Assembly (NCBI GenBank): GCA_003552565.1
Contig: PUNB01000122.1
Span: forward strand, 1-35,156
Direction of reading: 5' to 3'
DNA: 35,156 bases
From: Lentisphaerota bacterium
GTDB taxonomy: Bacteria; Verrucomicrobiota; Lentisphaeria; Oligosphaerales; PUNB01
Part shown: positions 8,139-17,078 of the stretch, piece after piece
Layout of the letters: every line of letters begins with the position of its first letter
How positions within the stretch are numbered: the first letter of the stretch is position 1
The notes under the pieces: model-generated
Databases searched by the model: none
What the model saw: only the letters and a program-made list of their open reading frames with translations
Told to the model about the DNA's origin: nothing
Position numbers and translations under genes: made by a program

Positions 8139-9554
8139 TTAGTACCGATAATGGTCGGACTTATAGGGTCCTTCCACCGGTACGCCGATGTAATCGGCCT
8201 GATATTGGGCCAGCTTTGTCAGGCGCGCGCCCAGCTTGTCAAGATGCAGCCGAGCCACCTCTTCGTCCAGATGCTTGGGCAGGCAGTAAACGCCGATTTC
8301 ATAATCTTTATTCCAAAGATCAATCTGAGCCAGGCTCTGGTTGGTGAACGAATTGCTCATGACAAAACTGGGATGGCCGGTGGCGCAGCCCAGATTAACC
8401 AGCCGGCCGTCGGCCAGCAGGATAACCGAGTGTCCGTCCGGGAAGACGTACTTGTCCACCTGCGGCTTGATCGGCACATGCTCGACACCATCCAGTTTCT
8501 TCAGCTTGGCGACTTCGATCTCGTTGTCGAAGTGACCGATATTACAGACTATCGCCTGATCGCGCATTTTGCTCATGTGTTCAGCCGTGATCACTTCCCG
8601 ATTACCGGTGGCGGTAACGAAGATTTCGACTTGATCAACCACGTCTTCAATACGCACAACTTCAAAACCTTCCATCGCCGCCTGCAAAGCGCAGATCGGG
8701 TCGATTTCGGTAACCGCCACACGGGCACCGAAGCCGCGCAGTGACTGGGCCGAACCCTTGCCGACATCACCATAACCGCAAACCAGGCAGTATTTACCGG
8801 CGACCATCACATCAGTCGCCCGCTTGATGCCGTCAGCCAGGGATTCCCGGCAGCCGTAGAGGTTGTCGAATTTTGACTTGGTCACCGAGTCATTGACGTT
8901 GATCGCCGGTGTCAGCAGGGTGCCTTTGTTGTGCATCTGGTACAGGCGGTTGACACCGGTGGTGGTCTCTTCAGAAACACCTTTCCATTCCTTGGCTACA
9001 CGATGCCAGAAATCGGAATCTTCCTTGAGCACTCTCTGCAAAACCTCGAAAAGACATTTCTCGTCTTCTGCTTCCACTTCCTGAGAAAGAACCTGCGGGT
9101 CATCCTCGGCCTGATAACCGAGATGGATCATCAGGGTGGCGTCGCCGCCGTCATCAACAATCAGGTGCGGCCCTTTGCCGCCGGGAAAAGTCAGCGCCTG
9201 CAAGGTGCACTCCCAGTATTCTTCCAGGGTCTCGCCTTTCCAGGCAAAAACCGGCACACCAGTGGCGGCGATGGCCGCTGCGGCATGATCCTGGGTTGAG
9301 AAGATATTACAGGATGCCCAGCGAACATCAGCTCCCAGAGCGGTCAGTGTTTCTATCAGCACAGCTGTCTGAATTGTCATGTGCAGACTGCCGCTTACAC
9401 GAGCCCCTTTGAGAGGCTGCTGCGCGCCGTAGGTCTCCCGCAGGGACACCAGTCCGGGCATTTCCTTCTCGGCGATTTCAATTTCTTTCCGGCCGAATTC
9501 AGCCAGACTAGGATCAGCAATCCAGTAATTATCAGTTTTTACAATATTCATCAA
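8139..9554 (-). CDS. ahcY: Adenosylhomocysteinase
   Basis: [51 protein letters not shown]-terminal SDHYRY. Confidence 0.97.
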   Translation of the reverse strand: MMNIVKTDNYWIADPSLAEFGRKEIEIAEKEMPGLVSLRETYGAQQPLKGARVSGSLHMTIQTAVLIETLTALGADVRWASCNIFSTQDHAAAAIAATGVPVFAWKGETLEEYWECTLQALTFPGGKGPHLIVDDGGDATLMIHLGYQAEDDPQVLSQEVEAEDEKCLFEVLQRVLKEDSDFWHRVAKEWKGVSEETTTGVNRLYQMHNKGTLLTPAINVNDSVTKSKFDNLYGCRESLADGIKRATDVMVAGKYCLVCGYGDVGKGSAQSLRGFGARVAVTEIDPICALQAAMEGFEVVRIEDVVDQVEIFVTATGNREVITAEHMSKMRDQAIVCNIGHFDNEIEVAKLKKLDGVEHVPIKPQVDKYVFPDGHSVILLADGRLVNLGCATGHPSFVMSNSFTNQSLAQIDLWNKDYEIGVYCLPKHLDEEVARLHLDKLGARLTKLAQYQADYIGVPVEGPYKSDHYRY

Positions 9555-9589
9555 TAATATTTCCTTGATTAGTTAGTTACACTTCATTC

Positions 9590-10579
9590 TTATTGCAGGT
9601 TGAAATCTTTTTTCACCTGATTGTATACTTCGTCGCTAAGTGCGGCGCCTGTGGTTTTCACCGCTTCGGCTCCCAGCCGGGCGCCGAGATCTCCGGCCCG
9701 GCGCGTCGACTCGCCTCGGAGAAGACCGTGGAGGAATCCAGCCGCCCATAAATCACCGGCGCCGGTGGTGTCCACCGCCTGCACCCGCAGGGCGGGAACT
9801 TCCACCGTCTCACCGCCGCGACGAATCAGGGAGCCCTCGGCTCCCAGCTTGACCGCGGCCACTTCGCACAGCTGCCCCATCTCTTCGAGAGCGGTGCGAA
9901 GATCATCCTTGCCGGATGCGCAAAAAGCGGCCGCTTCGTCCTCGTTGGCGAAGACCATATCAACTTTCTCCCGGAGCAGCTCCGGCAGTGTGTCGGCGGC
10001 CGCCTGCACTACTTCTGGAGCTCCTAAATCAAGACTGACCCTGCATCCCGCCTGCCGGGCGCAATCCAGAACGCGAGTCATTAAGTCCTGATTAAACAGC
10101 AGATATCCCTCCAGGTGAAGGTGGCCGCAGCCTTGAAAATCCTCCACCCTGATTTCTGTCGGCTCCAGAGTGGCGGAAGCGCCGAGGAATGTGCGCATGG
10201 TGCGCTGGCTGTCGGGAGTGATCAAGGACAGACATGTGCCTGTCGGGGTCGCCGAGTCGGTCTTGAAACGGCTGACATCCACTCCCGCTTCGGCGAACTG
10301 GCCGCGATAGAAAGTGCCGGCTTCATCTTCGCCGGTCTTCGCCAGCATGGCGCATTCGCTCCCCAGTCTGGCCGCTCCCATGACGGTGTTGGCGGCGGAA
10401 CCGCCAGGGGCCCGATAAGGCTTCTCCGGCAGACGCTGGACGATCTCCTGCAAGGCCGGAAAATCGACCAGCTCCATGCCACCCTTGCCACCGTCAATGG
10501 TCTGCAGGAAAGACTCCGGAACATAAGCCAGGCTGTCGACTAAGGCCGCTCCCACTCCGATCAGTTTACTCATGGTCAT
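9590..10579 (-). CDS. PfkB-family carbohydrate/adenosine kinase (probable adenosine kinase)
   Basis: GGSAANTVMGAARLG, VDTTGAGDLWAAGFLHGLL; located between metK and ahcY. Confidence 0.85.
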   Translation of the reverse strand: MTMSKLIGVGAALVDSLAYVPESFLQTIDGGKGGMELVDFPALQEIVQRLPEKPYRAPGGSAANTVMGAARLGSECAMLAKTGEDEAGTFYRGQFAEAGVDVSRFKTDSATPTGTCLSLITPDSQRTMRTFLGASATLEPTEIRVEDFQGCGHLHLEGYLLFNQDLMTRVLDCARQAGCRVSLDLGAPEVVQAAADTLPELLREKVDMVFANEDEAAAFCASGKDDLRTALEEMGQLCEVAAVKLGAEGSLIRRGGETVEVPALRVQAVDTTGAGDLWAAGFLHGLLRGESTRRAGDLGARLGAEAVKTTGAALSDEVYNQVKKDFNLQ

Positions 10580-11776
10580 TTATCCTTTTTGCGCGTATTG
10601 ACGAAGAATTTCGGCTTTGTCGGTCTTTTCCCACGGGAACTGTTCCCTTCCGAAATGGCCGTAAGCCGCACTTTCCAGGAAGCTCCAGCCGTTGGCGGCG
10701 GGTTCGGTGAGTGCGAGATTGCTGATGATCGCCGCCGGGCGGAAATCAAAGATACCGCTTTCTTCCAGCAGGTGCTGCAATCTGTCTTCGGAAATGGAGG
10801 CCGTGCCGTAAGTATCAATATTGATGCTCAGCGGATGCGCCACGCCGATAGCGTAGGAAACCTGAATTTCACATTTTTCCGCCAGTCCCGCGGCGACCAC
10901 GTTCTTGGCCACATAACGGGCTTTGTAAGCAGCCGAACGGTCAACTTTCGAGGGGTCTTTGCCGGAAAAAGCACCGCCGCCGTGACAGCCGACGCCGCCG
11001 TATGTGTCAACAATTATCTTGCGACCGGTCAGGCCGGTATCGCCGTAAGGACCACCGACGACAAAACGTCCGGTCGGATTGACATAGTAGTTGACATCAT
11101 CAGTGAGGAATTCACTTGGTATAACATCAGCCGTCACCTCCCGAACCAGAGCTTCGAGCTGCTCGTCTTTCATTTCCGGAGTATGCTGATGCGACACCAC
11201 TACGGTTTCCACCTGTACCGGCTTGCCGTCTTCATAAAGGAAGGAGACCTGACTCTTCGAGTCCGGGCGCAGAAAATCGTAGGTTTTCGGATCATTATGG
11301 CGCAGTTTGGCCATTTTTTCAACTATCCGATGAGCGTATAGAACCGGAGCCGGCATCAGCTCTTTTGTCTCATTGCTGGCGTAACCGAACATCATGCCCT
11401 GGTCGCCGGCACCCTGCTCAGCGAATTTGCCGTCATCTTCATTAACGCCCTGGGCGATATCCGGGGATTGCGGATGCAGAGCCAGGAGAACTTTGCAGTC
11501 GTCGGCCGAGAAACCAATGTCCCGGTCAGTGTAACCAATGCGGCGGATGGTGTCCCGCACCACTTCTTCCCAGTTGACCTTGGCTCGGGTGGTGATTTCG
11601 CCGGAGACCATTACAAAGTCTGTGGTTACCAGGGTTTCACAGGCCACACGACTATTCGGGTCCTGCTGTAAGCAGGCATCCAGAATCGCGTCGGAAATCT
11701 GATCCGACACTTTGTCCGGATGTCCTTCTGAAACTGATTCGGAAGTGTAAATGTGTTTTTGGGTGATTTTACTCAT
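10580..11776 (-). CDS. metK: S-adenosylmethionine synthetase
   Basis: [55 protein letters not shown]. Confidence 0.97.
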   Translation of the reverse strand: MSKITQKHIYTSESVSEGHPDKVSDQISDAILDACLQQDPNSRVACETLVTTDFVMVSGEITTRAKVNWEEVVRDTIRRIGYTDRDIGFSADDCKVLLALHPQSPDIAQGVNEDDGKFAEQGAGDQGMMFGYASNETKELMPAPVLYAHRIVEKMAKLRHNDPKTYDFLRPDSKSQVSFLYEDGKPVQVETVVVSHQHTPEMKDEQLEALVREVTADVIPSEFLTDDVNYYVNPTGRFVVGGPYGDTGLTGRKIIVDTYGGVGCHGGGAFSGKDPSKVDRSAAYKARYVAKNVVAAGLAEKCEIQVSYAIGVAHPLSINIDTYGTASISEDRLQHLLEESGIFDFRPAAIISNLALTEPAANGWSFLESAAYGHFGREQFPWEKTDKAEILRQYAQKG

Positions 11777-11815
11777 GTTTTTGATCCTTAATTAAGTTTC
11801 TGTTTCATTACTATT

Positions 11816-11852
11816 CCCGCGTTTTCCCCTGATTTCGGGGTGTTAGCGCGGC
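11816..11852 (-). promoter_or_regulatory. Candidate structured leader upstream of metK
   Basis: mRNA sense GCCGCGCUAACACCCCGAAAUCAGGGGAAAACGCGGG: CCGCG/CGCGG stem enclosing CCCC/GGGG, about 40 nt before the metK start. No match to a recalled SAM-riboswitch consensus. Confidence 0.3.
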
Positions 11853-12058
11853 TGTTTCATGCGAATATGCGTATAAACTAATAGATGATTCTGGTTTTGC
11901 AAACGCAATCAATGATTTTTTTTTAATTAGCGCCAATTCGCGTCCATTGGCGGTTCAAAAGTGTAAACAGTTTCCATCTTTCACTGACGCATTACTGAAA
12001 ATGTTCAACTATAGGGGAAGTTTTGGATCATTATGATATATTAATTTTGTCAATCTAC

Positions 12059-12251
12059 GAGCTAGACCCCGTCCGGAAAGGGGTAGTATGCCGAATTTGT
12101 GCTGAAAAAACCTTGTCTCGAACCTTGTCCCGAACCAAAATCCGATTGGTTTTAATGTTTTCATCCCAAATGGAATATGGTTCGGGACAAGGTTCGGGAC
12201 AAAGTTGAACTCAAAACACACAATACACCTTTCCGGATACCCTCGAGCTAG
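12059..12251 (+). mobile_element. MITE-like element, interior type iii
   Basis: GAGCTAGACCCCGTCCGGAAAGG ... CCTTTCCGGATACCCTCGAGCTAG; internal arms gaaccttgtcccgaacc / ggttcgggacaaggttc. Confidence 0.8.
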
Positions 12252-12438
12252 ACCCTCCGCGAAAAGGGTTCGGAAACGAGATTAAGGCGAAAGATTAGGT
12301 CAAAAGATTAAGGGGCGCACCCGTTTTTCCCTAATCTTTCGTCATAATCTTTCGCCTTAAGTCAATTGGCCGTGAAACGCACAGCCACTTTCGAGCATGT
12401 GAGCTCCACAAAACCCTTTTCGTTTAGCCTCGAGCTAG
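12245..12438 (+). mobile_element. MITE-like element, interior type ii (copy 1)
   Basis: GAGCTAGACCCTCCGCGAAAAGGG...CCCTTTTCGTTTAGCCTCGAGCTAG; perfect arms ttaaggcgaaagatta / taatctttcgccttaa. Confidence 0.85.
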
Positions 12439-12532
12439 AGGGTATGCGAAAAGGTATATTGTGTGTTTTCGAGACAAGGTTCTCGGCAGCACAATTTCCG
12501 CTCACAACCCTTTTCGCGGAGGGTCGAGCTAG
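12432..12532 (-). mobile_element. MITE-like element, shortened interior type iii in reverse orientation
   Basis: GAGCTAGAGGGTATGCGAAAAGG...CCCTTTTCGCGGAGGGTCGAGCTAG; reverse complement shares gaa(a/t)ttgtgctg...aaccttgtctcga and aaaacacacaataYacctttYcgS with 12059-12251. Confidence 0.75.
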
Positions 12533-12598
12533 CGCTTAGTTGCAGAAATCAAACGACGCATGGCATTATATTACAATTAAGCCCCAGGAGCAGGGATT

Positions 12599-13444
12599 TT
12601 GCACAATCAACAAGACAGTCAATTAACCACCAGATCTTTCAGAAACCGGCTATGGCAGGGCAGATTTCTTTCCCATTCATCAATTCTACAATGGCTGCTG
12701 GATGGAGGCGATCCGATGATTCTGGGCACCGGCAACGGGGCGGTGCTGAAAGTGGAGGGAGACGGCCTTTGCATGCGTCTGGACAGTGTTGGGGAAAGCC
12801 GAGTCGCTCTGTCCCGCCCCTTGTTTTTCAAACGGCATTGCCGAGCCGGCAGTATCGCCTGGTGCAAAAGAGCTGTGGGCTGGCACGGTGCGGTCTGGAT
12901 GTGGCAGGCGGCCTGGAAAATGCGGCGGCTGAATATACCCGCACCTGAACCGAATGGTTACTTGGATCCGACTTTTCAAAATCCTGGCGCCTGCAGTTTT
13001 TTCTGGAGCGAATGGGTCGAGCCGGCTTTGACTCTTCGGCAAATGGCCGAAGCTCCGAAGACTCGCGACCAAGTGATAAACAGCCAGAAACTGCCGATAC
13101 AAGCGGGGGATATTCTGGCCCGCCTGCATAATCATGGACTATACCACCGTGACACCAGCTGGAAAAACTTCCTGCTCAACCCGGAAACAGAACAACTGCT
13201 GCTGGTCGATATAGACGGAGTGAACAGAGGCGGCATCCGCCCCGAGACGGCGGCCGTCCGGGACATAGCCCGTTTTTTGACTGACGCGGTAATCAGCGAA
13301 GCCGATGCCTCCTGGATGCAACTGCTGCTGACGCATTACGCGACATGCCGGCAAATCCCCTTAAGTAAAATAAAATCCCCGCTTGAAGAAAAACTCAATC
13401 AATTCCTGGGACGTAAAGGCTGGTATAATGAACAGGAAAGATAA
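12599..13444 (+). CDS. Lipopolysaccharide (Kdo/WaaP) kinase-family protein
   Basis: Kinase-like ILARLHNHGLYHRDTSWKNFLLNP and LLLVDIDGV; TTG start with upstream ccaggag. Confidence 0.7.
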   Translation: MHNQQDSQLTTRSFRNRLWQGRFLSHSSILQWLLDGGDPMILGTGNGAVLKVEGDGLCMRLDSVGESRVALSRPLFFKRHCRAGSIAWCKRAVGWHGAVWMWQAAWKMRRLNIPAPEPNGYLDPTFQNPGACSFFWSEWVEPALTLRQMAEAPKTRDQVINSQKLPIQAGDILARLHNHGLYHRDTSWKNFLLNPETEQLLLVDIDGVNRGGIRPETAAVRDIARFLTDAVISEADASWMQLLLTHYATCRQIPLSKIKSPLEEKLNQFLGRKGWYNEQER

Positions 13445-13446
13445 AT

Positions 13447-14277
13447 ATGCCTGAATTGCCGGAAGTGGAAACGATTCGAACCGCTCTTGAGCTGCAGCTG
13501 CGAGGTCAGAAAATCACCGAAGTGACGGTGCAAAATCAAAATTTACGCCGGCCGGTGGATGAAAAAGCCCTGCGGGAGTGCTGTCGCGGAAAATCCCTGG
13601 AGCAAGTCAACCGCCGGGGCAAATACCTTATTTTCGGATTTACAGAAGATAATTATATAGTTGCCCATTTGGGCATGACCGGCGGCTTCCGAATCAGCTC
13701 CGCTGATATCCCCCTGGAAAAACACGAACATGTGGAATGGCTGCTGACTGACGGCCGCTCCCTTCGTTATCATGATCCCCGGCGCTTCGGATGTATTGTC
13801 TGCACCGAATCTTCACCCATCCCAGGCAGTTGGCCGCTGCCGAAACTGGGCCCCGAGCCGCTTTCCGATGCATTTACCGTCGAGTATTTGTACAAAACCT
13901 TTAAGAGACATAAAAAACCGGTCAAAAACCTGCTTATGGAACAACAGACGGCCGCCGGCATGGGCAATATTTACGCCAGTGAGGCGTTGTTTAGAGCCGG
14001 AATAGATCCCCGCAGAAGCGCCCATAGAATCAGCAAAAAGCGCTGTCAGCAACTGCAGGAAGCTATCCGCGCAGTTCTGACTGACGCCATCACCTGCGGC
14101 GGAACCACCATCAGCGACTACCGCTCCCTGGACGGAATGGAAGGGGATTTCGCCGTCTGCCTGGATGTTTACGGGAAGGAAAACCGCCCTTGCCCTCGCT
14201 GTGGAGCGGCTTATACAATTAAACGCGCGACACTCGGCGGCAGAAGCACCTTTTACTGTTCCGGGTGTCAGCACTAG
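13447..14277 (+). CDS. mutM: Formamidopyrimidine-DNA glycosylase
   Basis: N-terminal MPELPEVETIR, AAGMGNIYASEALFRAGIDP, C-terminal zinc finger CPRCG..IKRATLGGRSTFYCSGCQ. Confidence 0.97.
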   Translation: MPELPEVETIRTALELQLRGQKITEVTVQNQNLRRPVDEKALRECCRGKSLEQVNRRGKYLIFGFTEDNYIVAHLGMTGGFRISSADIPLEKHEHVEWLLTDGRSLRYHDPRRFGCIVCTESSPIPGSWPLPKLGPEPLSDAFTVEYLYKTFKRHKKPVKNLLMEQQTAAGMGNIYASEALFRAGIDPRRSAHRISKKRCQQLQEAIRAVLTDAITCGGTTISDYRSLDGMEGDFAVCLDVYGKENRPCPRCGAAYTIKRATLGGRSTFYCSGCQH

Positions 14278-14318
14278 CCTAATAATTCATGCGAATTCGG
14301 CCATGCGTCATTTCAGGG

Positions 14319-14505
14319 CTAGACCCCATGCGGAAAGGGTTCGGAAACGAGATTAAGACGAAAGGTTAGGGCAAAAGGTTAAGGGGCGCACCCGTTCTTC
14401 CCTAATCTTTCGTCATAATCTTTCGCCTTAATCCAATTGGGCGTGGAACGCACAGCCACTTTCGAGCTTGTGAACTCCAAAAAACCCTTTTCGCATAACC
14501 TCTAG
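14319..14505 (+). mobile_element. MITE-like element, interior type ii (copy 2)
   Basis: CTAGACCCCATGCGGAAAGGGTTCGGAAACGAGATTAAG...; nearly the same interior as 12245-12438; right end CCCTTTTCGCATAACCTCTAG. Confidence 0.85.
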
Positions 14506-14510
14506 TCTCT

Positions 14511-14527
14511 GACCCTCCGCGAAAAGG
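14511..14527 (+). mobile_element. Solo element end adjoining copy 2
   Basis: gaccctccgcgaaaagg, identical to the left end at 12252, with no partner end found nearby. Confidence 0.55.
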
Positions 14528-14683
14528 TGTTTGCGGTCTATGCACGCACAAGAAAGACGCAATTAAAACTTTGTTCGCATTTATTTTGTTTATGTTATAT
14601 ATTATTGCTTGTTACCTGAATGCGCTAAAAAATTGGCGAAACGAAAGTTTTTCAGGATATTTTGTTGAAAGGTTTCCGGCGCT

Positions 14684-15349
14684 ATGATAAACATCATAAT
14701 TGACGACCGCGAACATGGCTCGGGAGTGGCGGAACATTTGGAGAATTATTCATCCGAAGCGACAGTGGAATGCAGAAGGATGAAAACCGGCGATTATCTG
14801 ATACAGCCTGGCTCTGTTATGGTTGAGCGCAAAACTGTTGATGATTTATGTGTTTCCATCATTGACGGCCGCCTTTTTCGCCAGTGCCGCTTTCTCGTCG
14901 CTGCTTCGGATTGTCCATTGCTGTTGATCGAGGGTAATTTGCAAGAGCGAACCGTGGCCGTTGAAGATACTGCCCTGCGGGGAGCTCTGCTTTGTTTGGC
15001 GCAGATATTCCATCTTCCGGCGATTTACTCCCGTGGCCCACGGGATACCGCTGCCGCTTTGGTACAGCTTGGACGTCAGCGGATGAATCGGACAAATTAT
15101 CAGCATTGGCGCTCCGGGAGGTGTCCGAAAAACTTAATCCGGCAAAAGCTGCATGTACTGCAGGCGCTGCCGGGGGTTGGGCCGGGTCTGGCCCGAAAAA
15201 TGCTGGAATGTTTAGGTTCGGTCCGGTCGGTTTTCAGCGCCAGTCAGGAAGAACTGCAGTCAATCGAGGGAATCGGCTCCAGGCGCGCCGCTCGTATCTC
15301 GGAAGTCATAGGTGCGAGCGGGCCTCCGAATAGGGATCTGAATCCGTGA
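14684..15349 (+). CDS. XPF/ERCC4-type nuclease domain with C-terminal helix-hairpin-helix
   Basis: IIIDDRE, VMVERKTVDDLCVSIIDGRLFRQ (ERKxxxD), LPGVGPGLARKML and IEGIGSRRAARI HhH motifs. Confidence 0.88.
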   Translation: MINIIIDDREHGSGVAEHLENYSSEATVECRRMKTGDYLIQPGSVMVERKTVDDLCVSIIDGRLFRQCRFLVAASDCPLLLIEGNLQERTVAVEDTALRGALLCLAQIFHLPAIYSRGPRDTAAALVQLGRQRMNRTNYQHWRSGRCPKNLIRQKLHVLQALPGVGPGLARKMLECLGSVRSVFSASQEELQSIEGIGSRRAARISEVIGASGPPNRDLNP

Positions 15350-15413
15350 ATTTAATGAGATGTGATGAACTTCGCGCCAAGAGCGCCGAGCACAAGCCCT
15401 GCAAGTTACCGCG

Positions 15414-15436
15414 CGGACGGATTATTCCGTCCGTTA
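15414..15436 (+). terminator. Possible terminator after the ERCC4 nuclease gene
   Basis: cggacgga-ttat-tccgtccg then ttaatattaat; weak U-tract. Confidence 0.45.
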
Positions 15437-15626
15437 ATATTAATATAACTAAAACCGTAAGACCGTTGAATGAAAACCGCGTTTTGTATAAAAATTCAAT
15501 ATTTGATTTGCAATATTCCTATCTTAAAATATTTTATTAAAAATTCGTTATGATTGTCAGACAAGTCGGTAAGAATGGTTTTTACCGACATTATAAAGAA
15601 AAACAAAAAATAAGGAAGCAAGAAAA

Positions 15627-15803
15627 ATGAAAAAACAAAAATGGTGGCTGGTGATGTTCGCGATTCCGTTTCTGTTTGTCGGCATTTTGTTGACGACGGC
15701 GGGTTGTGGCGAAGCGGAAGATGAGCTGGAACTGCCGATCGAAGACACGGAAGACCTTCCGGATCCGGAAGAGGGTGAAGATTTGGACATAGACATTGAG
15801 TAA
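15627..15803 (+). CDS. Small acidic lipoprotein, 58 aa (not in supplied ORF track)
   Basis: MKKQKWWLVMFAIPFLFVGILLTTAGCGEAEDELELPIEDTEDLPDPEEGEDLDIDIE; aaggaag upstream; lipobox-like TTAGC; strong terminator downstream. Confidence 0.7.
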   Translation: MKKQKWWLVMFAIPFLFVGILLTTAGCGEAEDELELPIEDTEDLPDPEEGEDLDIDIE

Positions 15804-15820
15804 TCCAAAAACATCCTGCA

Positions 15821-15858
15821 GCGCCCGCTGTCGTACTACGACAGCGGGCGTTTGCTTT
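15821..15858 (+). terminator. Rho-independent terminator
   Basis: cgcccgctgtcgta-ctacgacagcgggcg followed by tttgcttt. Confidence 0.8.
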
Positions 15859-16000
15859 AGGATGCTCCCGCGCGGGAAGTAAATGTTTTATGTTGCTGTT
15901 ATTTCTGGATTTTCAGGAGTCAACAAGTGTTTTTTACCGGACAGCATTGTAAGAATGGGATCTTTCCTTGATCAAACCTTTCAAATAGGACAATGTTTAG

Positions 16001-16753
16001 TTGGAAATAATAATCAAAGTTAACGCTGAAGCAGCGGGCCTTCTGGCGGCCGGACTTATAGCGGAAAAGATAAGAACCAACCCCAAGACTGTTCTCGGAC
16101 TTGCCACCGGCGGCACTCCTCTGCCGGTTTACGAGGAATTGGTTCGGCTGTATCGCCAGGAAAACCTGGATTTCAGCAGTGTAACCACATTCAACTTGGA
16201 CGAATATGTCGGCTTGGGGGGTGAAGACGCTAATTCTTATTGCCGTTTCATGTGGGAAAATTTATTCAATCATATCAACATCGCACCGGAACGTGTGCAT
16301 ATTCCGAACGGCCTGGCGGAAGATATGGAGGCGCATTGTCTGGAATATGAAGATCGTATCCAGCAGGCGGGCGGCATTGATCTGCAGCTGCTGGGGATTG
16401 GCGCCAACGGCCATATAGGGTTCAATGAACCAAACTCTTCTTTTGCTTCTCGTACACGAGTAGTGAACCTTGCTCCCGAAACCGTCAAAGCCAACCGTCG
16501 ATTCTTCCCCGCAGAAGAGGATGTTCCTCGTCGCGCCGTCACCATGGGAATCGGCACCATCCTGGAAAGCCGCTCATGTCTTTTGCTGGCCGCGGGAGAG
16601 AACAAAGCCGAGGCGCTGGCTGCGGCACTGGAAGCGCCGGTATCCTCTTCGGTGCCCGCTTCAGCTCTGCAAAGCCATCCGCGGACAACCGTGATTTGCG
16701 ACCGGGCTGCGGCCGCCAAGCTGCGGAACAGACTCAAGAATGAATCAGCGTAG
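16001..16753 (+). CDS. nagB: Glucosamine-6-phosphate deaminase
   Basis: LGLATGGTPLPVYEEL, TTFNLDEYVGL, LLGIGANGHIGFNEP; TTG start. Confidence 0.93.
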   Translation: MEIIIKVNAEAAGLLAAGLIAEKIRTNPKTVLGLATGGTPLPVYEELVRLYRQENLDFSSVTTFNLDEYVGLGGEDANSYCRFMWENLFNHINIAPERVHIPNGLAEDMEAHCLEYEDRIQQAGGIDLQLLGIGANGHIGFNEPNSSFASRTRVVNLAPETVKANRRFFPAEEDVPRRAVTMGIGTILESRSCLLLAAGENKAEALAAALEAPVSSSVPASALQSHPRTTVICDRAAAAKLRNRLKNESA

Positions 16754-16775
16754 GATGGTCGGCTCTCATCCCTTT

Positions 16776-16828
16776 TTGAGCGAGAATACATCGCAAGTGC
16801 TGCGCTTCCTCCGCGATTTGTCGCTCAA
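16776..16828. repeat. Imperfect inverted repeat downstream of nagB
   Basis: ttgagcga...atcgc...gcgat...tcgctcaa. Confidence 0.6.
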
Positions 16829-17031
16829 CACTACATCCCTCAAAAGACACTCGTATTAGACTTTGTGGTTTTATAGTCACAAAAAACACAAAAAATACTT
16901 TCCGATGAAGCGTGGCGAATAAGTTTGTCGACTAAGGGTGCAAGTATCATTCAATTTGCGATACTTTTGGTAAAAAAGCGAGGCCTGGTCTCCTCGGTCT
17001 TCGGCCTGTTAAGAAAACGCAGAGCAGTTCG

Positions 17032-17076
17032 ACGAAGTGCAGGGGACGAAGTGTGGGGGACGAAGTGTGGGGGACG
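17032..17076. repeat. 14-bp tandem repeat (ACGAAGTGyrGGGG x3)
   Basis: acgaagtgcagggg acgaagtgtggggg acgaagtgtggggg acg, immediately 3' of ppk. Confidence 0.85.
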
Positions 17077-17078
17077 CA

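Noticed and set aside
9621-11341. Plus-strand ORFs of 142-250 aa opposite the adenosine kinase and metK genes
   Set aside because: Shadow ORFs from codon bias; opposite strand encodes well-conserved enzymes.
12009-12221. Overlapping ORFs on both strands at 12009-12221
   Set aside because: They lie across the palindromic stem of the type iii element; the translations reflect the inverted repeat.
12059-12532. CRISPR-like array (similar units at regular spacing)
   Set aside because: Only three units of about 186, 187 and 94 bp, with palindromic element structure and no short repeat/unique-spacer pattern or cas genes.
15346-15540. 64-aa ORF overlapping the end of the ERCC4 nuclease gene
   Set aside because: Spans the putative terminator hairpin and AT-rich intergenic DNA; no RBS or recognisable features.
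17032-17076. CRISPR or coding repeat
   Set aside because: 14-bp direct tandem units with no spacers, and the period is not a multiple of three.
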